Source: a bacterium (GTDB lineage: Bacteria; Bacteroidota; Bacteroidia; Chitinophagales; Saprospiraceae). From it: a stretch of 64,000 nt of DNA. Each line of letters opens with the position of its first letter. Positions within the stretch are counted from its first letter, which is position 1. The notes beneath the pieces were generated by a model that was not told where the DNA came from, did not search any database, and worked only from the letters and a program-made list of their open reading frames with translations. Below are positions 8,625-19,700 of this stretch, in pieces. The stretch is taken from NCBI GenBank assembly GCA_024742755.1, contig JANSXW010000002.1, forward strand, positions 55,790-119,789, given 5' to 3'. A program made the position numbers and the translations under genes.

Positions 8625-8632
8625 TACTTTTG
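8625..8632 (+). promoter_or_regulatory. candidate -7 promoter element before the first giant gene
   Basis: TACTTTTG matches TAnnTTTG. It lies about 220 bases upstream of the ATG at 8852, just outside the MITE-like element. The -33 region is not convincing. Nothing else recognisable was seen in 8633-8851. Confidence 0.3.
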
Positions 8633-8851
8633 ACTTATACTCCTATTTTCACTTCCCCCCTTGTTTTTCAATCGCCAAAGACTACGGTAAAATTGCTTTC
8701 CAAATTTACTGTACCGAGCCTCTGCGGCTTTTTTCTGAACGGTATTCAGGCACTACTTTAAACACTTTTGACTTTAAGTTAAGTGATTTGCAACCTGTTC
8801 CAACGCCACTGCGTACCAGCAGGAACTATCCCCATTAATAACTCAACAAAT

Positions 8852-9022
8852 ATGCACATGTACAAGGTTAAATCCCTCACGCCTGTCCGCGTGGTACCCT
8901 CCACTGCGTCAGTCCTCCACTTATGACGCGCCAGTCTCCTTCTGATCTCTTTTGCCCTGATTCCCTATTCGCTCCTGGCGCAGTGTGCCCCCGCTACCGG
9001 CACGGAGCCTTTTGAGAACGAT
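8852..9022 (+). pseudogene. interrupted 5' end and signal peptide of the giant gene that follows
   Basis: In the same frame as the large gene there is an ATG at 8852, then 24 sense codons, then TGA at 8924-8926. The same open frame then encodes RASLLLISFALIPYSLLAQ-C, a clear Sec signal peptide ending in a typical A-Q-C junction. The first ATG/GTG/TTG start after the TGA is TTG 9023, already downstream of that signal. A second ATG at 8923 overlaps the TGA (ATGA) one frame away; a single-base shift in the next 15 bases would give a normal start MTRQS joined to the signal. Either a TGG-to-TGA change or a one-base indel has broken the start, or the assembly has an error here. Confidence 0.6.
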
Positions 9023-12000
9023 TTGGGGACGATAGCAACGGGCAGTGCAACCGTATCTGGTATTGCGGAGTGCTACAGTTTTACTGCTTTTTCAGTGATA
9101 GGTACTTCTACAATATCGAGTGACGGGCAGGACATAAAACTGTCGAACAACCAATTCGTCGGTTACTTTGAAATTGGCTCTTCAGATGGGTCTGAATTTA
9201 AACTGGATAATTTTGTATTTCTCAAACAAAGCTCTACTTATGATGGGGACATGACCATCAGAGGCTACAGAGACGGTACACAGGTACAGGGGGCTGAGAC
9301 TACGGTTACGGTAGGTGGTTTTAGCAACCAAACCGCAGACCTCAGCTCCAATACAGCTTTTGAGAATATCGATAAAATCCGGCTGACCTTTAGTTCAGCC
9401 AGTGCCAATGGTATTTTCCTGTTCCGGGAAATCACCATTGCTGACCCCATAGATTGTAATCTTTCAGATACGGAAGATCCCGTGGTGACCTGCCCCCCTT
9501 CCCCTGCAATAGCACCGGCTACTGTTAGCGTGGTTCAATTTGGAGGTTCTCCAGGAGATATAACCTACACAATAACCAATTCCAACGGAGATATTATTGG
9601 AAATGGTGCATCCGTTTTCGGGAGCACAGGGTCTGAATTTCAGTTGCCTTGTGGCGCAGATTACAATTTTAATATCACTAATTTTGTAAACTGTAATTGC
9701 ACAATTCAAGGGTTGAACCTCAGCGTAAACGGCGCAACAGTTCTCGCTCTGGGAACTGGAAACCCTCCCATTGTAGAACAAAGCTACCCCTTCACTGTCG
9801 ATCCCTGCGACATCACCATACCCAATGGGGAATGTACTGTTGACCTCACGAATCTTAACCCTATTGGCACGCCCACTGATAATTGTGATACCGACCCTGA
9901 GGTCTCCTGGGCGCTGACCGGGGCAACTACTGGCTCAGGCAGTGGTTATTTCAACCAAAACGGGCCACAGCCTTTCAATGCAGGCACCACTACCCTCACT
10001 TACACGGTAGAGGACAATAATGGCAACACCGGTACTTGTAATACAGTTATTGTAGTGGACGGTAGTGCCGGGCCTGACGCAAGCTTCAGCTACAGCGCAG
10101 CTTCCTATTGTGCCAATGACGCTGACCCTATACCTACCGTTACCGGCGAACAGGGAGGTGTTTTCAGTAGCACAGCAGGCCTTAGCCTTAATGCCTCTAC
10201 CGGGAGAATCGGAATTTCAGAATCCGCACCAGGTACTTATACCGTCACCTATAAGGTTACCGGCACCAACTGTGACGGCACCTCCAATGTGGAAGTGACG
10301 ATTAATCCGGCAGACGATCCCGGCTTCAGCTACAGCCCGGACACCTTCTGTGCCAATGAGAACGACCCGACACCAGTAATTACGGGCAATTCAGGCGGCT
10401 CATTCAGCAGCACCACAGGCCTGACCATCAATTCGTCTACCGGTGAGATTGACGTCAGTGCTACCACACCTGGCCTGTACACCGTTACCTATACAACCGC
10501 AGGCACCTGCCCGAACTCCACCACCGATCAGGTCGAAGTTTTTGAAGTTCCCACGCTCAATTTCACCCCGCCCGGAGATTTCTGTATTGACGCGGGTGTT
10601 CAAACCGGGCTTTCCGGTGGCAGCCCTTCCGGAGGCGTTTACAGTGGGCCGGGCGTTTCCGACGATGGCAATGGACAGACTTACTCTTTTGACCCCTCAA
10701 CAGCGGGGGTAGGCGTTCACACCCTTTCCTATACCGTCAACAGTCAGGTACTGGAAGACGATGTGGAAGTCTTTGACCTGCCTGCTGTCACCTTTACCGA
10801 TCCGTCAGCAGTTTGCCTGAATGAGGAGGCACAGAACAGCCTTAGCGGTGGCAGCCCCATGGGTGGTGAATACTCAGGCCCCGGGGTAACGGACAACAAC
10901 AATGGTTCGAGCTTTACCTTTGACCCTTCAGTAGCCGGCGTGGGCATGCACACCATCACCTATGCCTTTACCGATGGGAATGGGTGCACCAACAGCGCTG
11001 AGGATCAGATCACCGTTTTCGCATTGCCAAATGTCGATTTTGCTGACCCGGGCGACTTCTGCGTGGATGCCGGGGTACAAAGCGGATTAAACGGGGGCAC
11101 CCCTTCCGGCGGCGTCTACAGTGGCACCGGCGTGAGTGACGATGGCAATGGGCAGACCTTCTCCTTTGATCCTGGTCAGGCAGGGACAGGCATGCATGAA
11201 CTGACCTACACCTACATAGATGGAAACGGCTGCTCCAATAGCCAATCCGTAACGGTGGAAGTCAACAGCACCCTCAATGTCACCCTGACCGACCCGGATG
11301 ATGTTTGTACCAATGAAGGCATACAGACAAGCCTGGGCGGAGGACTGCCTGTGGGCGGTGTATATTCCGGGCCAGGAGTGGAAGACGATGGCAATGGAGA
11401 AACCTACAGCTTTGACCCGGTTGCGGCAGGCGTAGGGCAACATACCATCACCTACGAAGTCACCAGCAATGATGGCTGTGAAGGCTCCGATATGGTAACG
11501 ATTGAAGTATTTGCTTCCCCAAAAGCAGCCCTTGAAAATCCCGGAGATTTCTGTCTGAATGACGGCATTCAAACCAATTTGAGCGGAGGTACGGAAGCCG
11601 GCGGCGTATACACCGGCCCGGGGGTAACGGACAACAACGGCACTTTCGATTTCGATCCGCAAACGGCCGGCGCCGGGCAGCACACGCTCACCTATACCAT
11701 TACCACTGCCGATGGCTGTTCGGATGAGGCCAGCCAGGTTTTTGAAGTTTATGCGTTGCCAACCGTAACGCTCGAAGACTTCGACAGCCGCTGCCCCAAT
11801 GACGGGCTTGCAACTTTGGGTGGCGGGCTCCCTCAGGGCGGCACCTACTCCGGTGACGGCGTTTCTGACAACAACAATGGGACCAACTTTGAATTTGATC
11901 CGCAAAGCGCAGGCGTAGGCGTGCATACCATCACCTACACCTACACCTCTTCAGATGGTTGTACCGTTGAAGCCACTGCCAGCCTCGAAGTGGCCGACAC

Positions 12001-13384
12001 CGGGACTCCTGAATTCACCCTTTGCCCGGGACAGCAGGAGGTGGATATGGAAGACGGGCTCTGCTACGGTTTGGTCCCTGATCTGACGGCAATTGTTGCG
12101 GCAACCGACGATTGCGGTACGCCTGAACTGACCCAGAACATACAGGCCGGCACCTCGTTTGGCAGTGCCCATTTAGAGGAGCAGACCGTTACCGTCACCG
12201 CAACAGACGGCGCCGGGAAAAAAGCAACCTGCGAAATCACGCTGCAGTTAATGGATGATCAACCACCTGTCCCTCATTGCAAATCCGGCACGGTAAACCT
12301 CAATGCGGAAGGCACGTACGAGCTTACCCTTGCCGACCTTTACGATGCCAGCCAAAGCAGCGACAACTGTGGGGCAGTTGAAGTTACGGATTATGAGGTA
12401 TACAGCCTGGATTGCGATGATGCCAATACTACGCTTCAGCTTGACGTCATGGTGGAGGACGATGCCGGAAACCCTGCAAGCTGCCAGGCAACCCTTATGG
12501 TCTCCGATGACGCGGACCTTCCAGAGCAGTGGCAATCCACGGACATGGGCAGTGCCAACACCACGGGCACTTATTCTTTCGCCCCCTGCTCCAGTAATGT
12601 TCCAGGAGGAGGCGACATCACCATCAGCAGCAGTTCCAATGGCAATACCAATTTAAATGGTGACAATATCGCCTTCGCCAGTCAGACGCTCTGTGGGGAT
12701 ATTGTAGGGATCCAAGCCAAAATCACCGTAAACAGTGGCAGTGGCTACGCCGGGATCATGATGCGGGAAACCCTGGATAGCGACTCCAAACAAGTCGCAT
12801 TATTCACCAACAACAGTGCTTTGGTCCGAAGAGAAGTCCGGTACAACACTGGCGCTGCCAAGGATATTTCGCTGATTTCGGCACCCTATTCTTTCTACTT
12901 AAGGCTTAGGAAGCAAGGTAATCTGGTGCGTCAGTTTGTCAGTACAAGCGGCAATAACTTTTCCCCTGTAGGTGCGGTATCCATTGACCTTGGACAGTGC
13001 CCCGAAGTGGGTTTGGCTCTCTTCTCCAATGACAACACTCCGGTAGACGCTACTTTCTCCGAGCTCCAGATCAGAGGAGAAGCGCCACAAAGCAGTCCGG
13101 GACTGCCGCTCCTTAAGCCAGGCAATGACCTTCCGGGAACGCCCGTGGTGTACCCCAACCCGGCAAGGGAACAGTTTACCCTGGAATTAGACCAGCCCCT
13201 GTCCGATATGGCGGAGGTGTCTGCACTCAACCAATTTGGGCAATTGGTAGCTAAATGGCAGATGGGGCCGGGCGAAGTTCTCAGCGATTGCTCCACATCT
13301 CATTGGGCTGCAGGTGTTTACTACCTGCATATCCATACACCCAACCGCAACTTCGCCCCGGTGAAAATAATCAAGACAAGGTAA
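9023..13384 (+). CDS. giant T9SS type A surface protein with Ig-like repeats and lectin-like tail
   Basis: 1453 codons from TTG 9023, which is only the first ordinary start after an in-frame TGA; the signal peptide is encoded upstream of it (see preceding entry). In order: a beta-rich head (residues about 1-150) with a segment recalling carbohydrate-binding folds; a region with one HYR-like segment (about 270-350); two variant and six regular repeats of about 80 residues with the cores GGVYSGPGV and AGVGVHTITYT (about 350-1000); HYR-like repeats; a concanavalin/DUF1349-like module (about 1166-1353, with AGIMMRETLDSDSKQV and FYLRLRKQGNLVRQF); and a T9SS type A sorting domain starting VVYPNPAREQFTLEL. 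Export to the surface by T9SS is expected if the signal is translated. The module order is shared with three other genes here. Function is probably adhesive, without direct proof. Confidence 0.8.
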   Translation: MGTIATGSATVSGIAECYSFTAFSVIGTSTISSDGQDIKLSNNQFVGYFEIGSSDGSEFKLDNFVFLKQSSTYDGDMTIRGYRDGTQVQGAETTVTVGGFSNQTADLSSNTAFENIDKIRLTFSSASANGIFLFREITIADPIDCNLSDTEDPVVTCPPSPAIAPATVSVVQFGGSPGDITYTITNSNGDIIGNGASVFGSTGSEFQLPCGADYNFNITNFVNCNCTIQGLNLSVNGATVLALGTGNPPIVEQSYPFTVDPCDITIPNGECTVDLTNLNPIGTPTDNCDTDPEVSWALTGATTGSGSGYFNQNGPQPFNAGTTTLTYTVEDNNGNTGTCNTVIVVDGSAGPDASFSYSAASYCANDADPIPTVTGEQGGVFSSTAGLSLNASTGRIGISESAPGTYTVTYKVTGTNCDGTSNVEVTINPADDPGFSYSPDTFCANENDPTPVITGNSGGSFSSTTGLTINSSTGEIDVSATTPGLYTVTYTTAGTCPNSTTDQVEVFEVPTLNFTPPGDFCIDAGVQTGLSGGSPSGGVYSGPGVSDDGNGQTYSFDPSTAGVGVHTLSYTVNSQVLEDDVEVFDLPAVTFTDPSAVCLNEEAQNSLSGGSPMGGEYSGPGVTDNNNGSSFTFDPSVAGVGMHTITYAFTDGNGCTNSAEDQITVFALPNVDFADPGDFCVDAGVQSGLNGGTPSGGVYSGTGVSDDGNGQTFSFDPGQAGTGMHELTYTYIDGNGCSNSQSVTVEVNSTLNVTLTDPDDVCTNEGIQTSLGGGLPVGGVYSGPGVEDDGNGETYSFDPVAAGVGQHTITYEVTSNDGCEGSDMVTIEVFASPKAALENPGDFCLNDGIQTNLSGGTEAGGVYTGPGVTDNNGTFDFDPQTAGAGQHTLTYTITTADGCSDEASQVFEVYALPTVTLEDFDSRCPNDGLATLGGGLPQGGTYSGDGVSDNNNGTNFEFDPQSAGVGVHTITYTYTSSDGCTVEATASLEVADTGTPEFTLCPGQQEVDMEDGLCYGLVPDLTAIVAATDDCGTPELTQNIQAGTSFGSAHLEEQTVTVTATDGAGKKATCEITLQLMDDQPPVPHCKSGTVNLNAEGTYELTLADLYDASQSSDNCGAVEVTDYEVYSLDCDDANTTLQLDVMVEDDAGNPASCQATLMVSDDADLPEQWQSTDMGSANTTGTYSFAPCSSNVPGGGDITISSSSNGNTNLNGDNIAFASQTLCGDIVGIQAKITVNSGSGYAGIMMRETLDSDSKQVALFTNNSALVRREVRYNTGAAKDISLISAPYSFYLRLRKQGNLVRQFVSTSGNNFSPVGAVSIDLGQCPEVGLALFSNDNTPVDATFSELQIRGEAPQSSPGLPLLKPGNDLPGTPVVYPNPAREQFTLELDQPLSDMAEVSALNQFGQLVAKWQMGPGEVLSDCSTSHWAAGVYYLHIHTPNRNFAPVKIIKTR

Positions 13385-13414
13385 CTTCAGTTTAATATTT
13401 AACGGTTTAACAAC

Positions 13415-13450
13415 GGAGGCTTAGGCATGATGATGCCTAAGCCTCCTTTT
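13415..13450 (+). terminator. Rho-independent terminator
   Basis: A perfect 14-bp stem (GGAGGCTTAGGCAT / ATGCCTAAGCCTCC), a 4-base loop and TTTT, placed 30 bases after the stop of the first giant gene. It separates the transcription of the two giant genes. Confidence 0.88.
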
Positions 13451-13514
13451 CGCTCCTATGGCTGCTTTAACAAAAATTAATCTATACCTTTAAGCTATTG
13501 TACTTATTAATGCT

Positions 13515-13522
13515 TATATTTG
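13515..13522 (+). promoter_or_regulatory. candidate -7 element upstream of the second giant gene
   Basis: TATATTTG matches TAnnTTTG exactly. If used, the 5' untranslated leader is about 220 bases. An ATTG 14 bases upstream is closer than the usual -33 spacing, so support is partial. Confidence 0.35.
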
Positions 13523-13613
13523 GGAAATTCAAAACACTCTTCTGCTCCACTTGTCAGGAGCTTTTTTCCTCTATAATCTAACACTGAAGAACACTTTTAA
13601 AAACCAGAAAACT

Positions 13614-13645
13614 GCTATTGTACGTTTTGCCAAACGCACGATAGC
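13614..13645 (+). other. hairpin in the leader of the second giant gene
   Basis: GCTATTGTACGTTT and AAACGCACGATAGC pair with one A-C mismatch and one T-G wobble around a 4-base loop. It has no T-run after it and lies 105 bases before the start codon, so a leader structure or protein-binding site is more likely than a terminator. Confidence 0.35.
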
Positions 13646-13749
13646 ACTATCTGTTGTTGCCCCAAAATGAGCAATTATAGTCAAAGTCATAAGTGAGCTT
13701 GCCAGGTCTCCCTGGAAGGACTGCGAAATCATAATCGAAAAAAGACACC

Positions 13750-16700
13750 ATGCTGAGCCCGAAGAAACACCTCACCCGATGGATGCCCACTGCCCTGCTT
13801 TTTGCTATAGGGCTACTCTGCCCGGAATTATCTGCCGCCCAATGCGATGCGGGAGAGGCCTTTTACAGCTATTGCTACACCCTTCCGGAAGTCAACACCA
13901 CCGCATTTCAAGTCTGCCCCGATGACCCTACGGCAACAGTGGAAGCCGAAATCATTCAGGCTGGCTTCCTGCACAATCCACCTTCGTTCATTGCAACGCT
14001 CACAGTATATGAAGGCTCTATCGCTCCGGGAAATATCGTTTTCGGACCAACAGGTACCGGAGTGGCGGGCGAAATCCTGACTTCAACCAATGCCGGAGAC
14101 TGCCTGATTTTTATTATCAATGCTTCCAATAATTTTGGGGTCAGTTGCCAAAGTGGCGGGGTCAATACCGAGCTTCAGGTTTGCGCCAGTGATGTTGGCG
14201 GTACGGCACCGGTTACCTTCTTCGCCCCAAATGACCTGTGTGAGACCGCCGGGGTACAAAGCGGCATCAGTGGCGGTATGCCAACCGGCGGTGTATACTC
14301 CGGTGATGGCGTGACCAACAACGGAGACGGCACCTATGATTTCAACCCGGCCACCGCAGGCGTAGGCACTACAACAATTACCTACACAGTGGGCGGCAAT
14401 TCGGCTATGGATGATGTGGAGGTTTTTGCTTCCCCAATGGCTTCCTTTGGTGCACCAGCAGATATTTGCATTGATGCAGGCATCCAAACGGGCCTCAGTG
14501 TCAGTTCTCCCTTCGGGGGCACTTACAGCGGCCCTGGTGTAACCGACAATGGCGACGGCACCTACGATTTCAACCCGGGTATCGCCGGGCTTGGCGCTCA
14601 TACGATTTCTTACACGATTCCGGGCATTTGCGAAGAAACGGCCATGGATGACATCGAGGTCTTAGCAGCCTGTGGTTGCCCGGCCGGGCAATCTTCGTTT
14701 TTCTATTGCTACGATAACAATGAATCGAATACCGTTGCTTTTGAAGTATGCCCCACTGCCGGGCAGTCACCAAAGGCCACTATTACGGCAGGGACTATTG
14801 GTTCCTTTTTCACTATGGACGGTGATGTGCTTCATGTGTACAGCGGCACTTCCGGTTCCGGCACAACCGGCACACTGGTTTCCGGTCCGCTTACCGGAGA
14901 CCTCAGCAATACCGTCATCAACGGACCGGCAGCGGATGAATGCCTGATCTTCGTGATTTCTTCCGGGCCGATAGGCAGCTGCGCGACTGGAAATGGGCTG
15001 CCGCTGGAAACCGGGCTGTCCGTTTGTGGAGAGGACGTAGCCCAGGAAGTGAATCTAATGGCTTTAGCAGATTTGTGCATCACAGCAGGGGTTCAAACCG
15101 GACTGTCGGGTGGCAATCCGGAAGGTGGCGTCTACATCGGGCCCGGCGTTTCTGATGATGGCAACGGCATGACCTACTCCTTTGACCCTGCCAGTACAGG
15201 CATTGGGGTGCATACCATCACTTACACCTTTGGTGGTGAAATGGGTACCGATGAGGTGGAAGTATTTGAGTCCGGTATTGTCAGTTTCACCGCTTTAGCG
15301 GATTTATGCGTGGATGCCGGATTACAGCAAAATCTTACCGGTGGCACTCCGGCAGGCGGCACCTACAGCGGCCCAGGTGTAACGGATAACGGCGATGGCA
15401 CCTACGATTTCAACCCGGGCGTTGCCGGGGTTGGCACACATACGATTTCCTATAGGCAGCCAGGTGGCTGTGAGGAGACGGTCATGGATGACGTAGAAGT
15501 AACCGAAGCTTGTGGGTGCCCCTCAGGGCAATTATCCCGGTACGCCTGTTTTGGGAACAATCAGCCAGAAGGTACCATTTTTGAAATCTGCCCGGATGCC
15601 GGAAAGGTTGGGCTAGCCAACTTTATCGCCGGAACGCTTGGACTTGACGATTTCCTTACCGTCTATCAGGGCTCCACAGACAGTGGCTCCACCATACTCT
15701 TTGGCCCGGCAAATGGCACCAACCTGAACGGAACAACCATTACCGGCACAGCTGTTGACGAATGCCTGATTTTTGTATTGTCTACCGGCCCGGTAACGAG
15801 CTGTCAGGATGGCTTTGAACAAGCTATTCAGGTGTGCGGACAAAGTACGGAGCCCAGTCTTGCCTTCACCGCACCAGCAGATGTCAATATTAGCACCCCC
15901 ACGCTGACCGGCCAGGGAGGAGGCACGCCAACCGGTGGGGTGTACAGTGGGCCTGGTGTTTCTGACGATGGCAATGGCATGACTTACTCCTTTAACCCGG
16001 CTGGCGCAGGCATTGGGGTCCACACCATCACCTATACATTTAACGGATCAATGGTTGGTGACGAAATTGAAGTTTTTGATGTGGTCCCCGCTTTTTCTTC
16101 CGTATTTTCCCCAAACAATATTGGGCCTGCCAGTTCGAGCCGGCTGACTTTCACCATCGACAATACAGGTTCTCCAAACCCGGTAAGCGAGCTATCCTTT
16201 ACCAATGTTCTGCCGAGCGGCCTGGTGATCGCCGATGCCCCCGGGCTCCAAACCACCTGCTCAGGCGGCGTACTGAGTGGCACTGCAGGCGGCACGACGC
16301 TCACACTTACCGACGGCCAGTTAAACGGAGTGGCCAGCTGTACGGTCTCTGTCAATATAGTGAGCACCTCTTTAGCAGACCAAACCATTACCAATACCTC
16401 AGGCAACCTCACCTCCGAACGCGGCAACAGTGGGAACACAACAACGGACATTCAAAACAACACCTCCAGGCCAGGGTTCTACAAGAGCTTTTCTCCGGGC
16501 ACCGTTGACGTAGGGCAGCCCAGCCGTTTGACCCTGACGATTGACAATTCTTTTAATGCAGCTAATATTTTCAGTATTTCCTTCTCCGATCCCTTGCCAG
16601 ATGGTATGGTAGCTGCATCGCCTTCCAACTTTGAAACAGATTGTACAGGCTTTACCGTTGGTAGCTTTACACAGCCTGCATCGATTACCTTATCAGAAGA

Positions 16701-19700
16701 TGGCACCAGCCTAAATGCCTTCGGTATCTATCTTGAAGCGGGTGCAAGCTGTGCTGTTTCCTTTGATGTCATCCCGGAGTTGGGGGCGGAAACGCTCGAG
16801 AACGTCACTAGCATCCTAGGCACCCAAGCCGGCCCATCCGGTTTTGCCACTGCTACACTTAATGTGAATCAGCCCGGTGAAATTTTCCTTGAAAAGTCCT
16901 TTAGCAATGATCCGGTTGGACCCGGAGATATGGTAGACCTCACCTTTACCATTTCTAATTTTAGCAGGGATGAAAACATGACCGGTATTACTTTCACCAA
17001 TGACCTGGACGCAACTTTATCCGGCCTGGTTGCGGTAGACCTGCCTCAAAATGACGTTTGCGGCACGGGCTCAACGCTGACCGGGACAAGCACATTAACC
17101 CTCACCGGAGGCAATCTTCCATCGGAAGGCAGCTGTACATTTACCGTCACACTTCAGGTTCCGGTGGGCGCTAGCACCGGAGTTTACCCCAATACCACCA
17201 GTACCATAAGCGCGAACACCTCAGCAGGCAGCATAACTGGAGCCCCTGCCCAGGATAATCTTGCCATTAAGGTTGTGCCAGCCCTAACTAAATCCTTTGG
17301 ATCGACTGAGGCAACTCCGGGAAGTACAATAGATTTAGAATTCTCATTGACCAATCCCAGCAACACCGAAACCATAACAGGCATTAGCTTCACAGATAAT
17401 CTTACGGCTTTCCTCTCGGGCACTCAAGTCATTTCAGGCGTTGGCCCTAACCTTTGCGGACCGGGATCGTCTTTCGCGGCGGTAGCGGTGAGCGGTGATC
17501 AAACCCTTCAGTTTACAGGTGGCAACCTCCCCCCGGGCGGCAACTGCAACTTCACGGTAACGCTTAGCATTCCGGAAGGGGTACCTGCTGGCACTTATTC
17601 CAATACGACATCACTGGTCTCTTCTGTTGTCAACGGGGAGACCACCTTTAGTGGTGGTTCAAGTGATGACCTCACCCTACTCCCTGCCCCCCAAATCACA
17701 AAGTCCATTGTAGAGGGCGCCATTCTCGCGGGTGAAACCGCTACGCTTGAATTCACGATTGACTATACAGACGAAGCGGCCTTTGATGCGACCAACATCA
17801 GCTTTACGGACGACTTGGATGCTTTCCTTAGCGGAACCCTAGTTTCAGGTGCTCTTCCCGCCAATCCATGCGGAGCGGGTTCTGCGCTCACGGGCACTTC
17901 CACGCTGGAGCTGACCGGCGGAACGCTAAGCCCTGGTGGTTCCTGCACCTTCCAGGTCACCGTTCAGGTCCCTTCCGAGGCACTCCCGGGCCTCTATACG
18001 AATACAACTTCTTCGCTCACGTCGAGTATTAATGGCATAGATGCCTCCAGCCCGGCCGGCTCAGACCAACTGCTGATTTCCGGACTGGAAGCTACCTTGT
18101 CTGTCTTAAACAACCCGGTGGTTGCCGGAGATCTGGCCACGCTTGAGTTTAGCTTTGAAAACGTCAGCACCCTTGATGTGTCAGCTATAGCGTTCACACT
18201 ATCGTTGCCAAGTGGCTTTCAGGCAGAAGGTTTGCCGAAGTCAGATGTCATAGGTACCGGCAGCCAGGCATCAGGCACATCCACCCTCATTTTTTCCGGC
18301 GGGAACTTAGCCTCCGGGGAATCCGGAAGCTTCACCGTGGATGTCAGGGCCCCTTCCGGAGCGGTTGATAACCAATATGGCCTCTCCACCTCTTCTTTCT
18401 CGGCTTCTTTCAATGCACAAACTGTGGCATTGCCAGCCATCAGTAGTTTTATTGAAGTCCAGTCTGAGCTCATTGGCCTGGAAAAGACCTTTGTGCCCAA
18501 CTCCACAGTGCCCGGTGGTTCCGTGGATGTCATCTACACCCTGACGAACCTTAGCGATACTTACGACCTGGAAAACATTGAATTCATGGATGACTTCAAT
18601 ACCGTCTTATCCGGGCTCTCCATTGCAACGCTCCCTATGGCGCCCTGTGGAGGGAATGCCACCGGTACGAGTGTACTTGATATTTCGGGAGCCTCCGTTA
18701 CAGCGGGGAATTCCTGCATGTTTACCGTTACACTTCAGGTACCTGACCCTGCAGACGGTGGTGTTTACAACAGTACCTCCTCTGCACTGACTGGCAGAAC
18801 AACCGGCGATGGCTACGCCGTCAGCGGCAGCCCTGCAACCGATGAGCTGACCATAGAATCCATTAACCTGGAAAAGACTTTCTCTGAAACATCCATCATT
18901 GCAGGAAACAGCATCATGCTGCAATTCACTCTGGCCAACAATGGTGCTACAGAGGTCTCCGGTATTGGGTTTACAGATGACCTTTCCGCTATGGTTTCAG
19001 GACTCACCTTGAATGGAAGTGCGCAGACCAATGTCTGTGGGACCGGCTCCGTGCTCAGTGGTTCAGGCTCCACTCTGCTCTCTTTTTCAGGAGGGACGCT
19101 TGCGCCCGGCAGCGATTGTACTTTTTCAGTGGAATTAGATGTTGCTTGTGATATCTCTGCTGATACCTACACCAATACCACCTCTGTAGTGTCAAGCAAT
19201 GGTTTACCGGTAGGTGAGCCCGCTACGGCAGATTTGGAAATACAGGCAGAAAATATTCCCCCAGAGATTACCTGCCCCGAAAACATAACCATTGAATGTG
19301 ACGAGAGCACCCTGCCCTCCAATACCGGGATGGCCACCGCTACCGACAACTGTACCTCTGGCTTAATGCCGGATTATGAAGATGAGGAGATGCTCACAGA
19401 TGGTTTAGGCACCATCCTGCGGACCTGGAGCGTAATGGATGACGCAGGAAACAGCGATGAGTGTGCGCAGACCATCACCTTGCAGGATACCACCGACCCG
19501 GAGTTCACCAGCTTCCCGATGGATGCAGAGGTGGAGTGCGGCCAAAGCACAGACCCGTCCAGTACAGGCACGCCGGTGGCAGAAGACAACTGCTCCTCCC
19601 CTATGCCCACATACGAAGACGGGGAGATGACCAACGGATGCGGAGATACCGGTTCCTTTGAGCGCACCTGGACCATCACAGACAATGCCGGCAATACCGT

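Noticed and set aside
8924..8926. In-frame TGA as a selenocysteine or recoded codon
   Set aside because: It precedes the signal peptide, no SECIS-like element is evident, and a simple mutation or frameshift explains it better.
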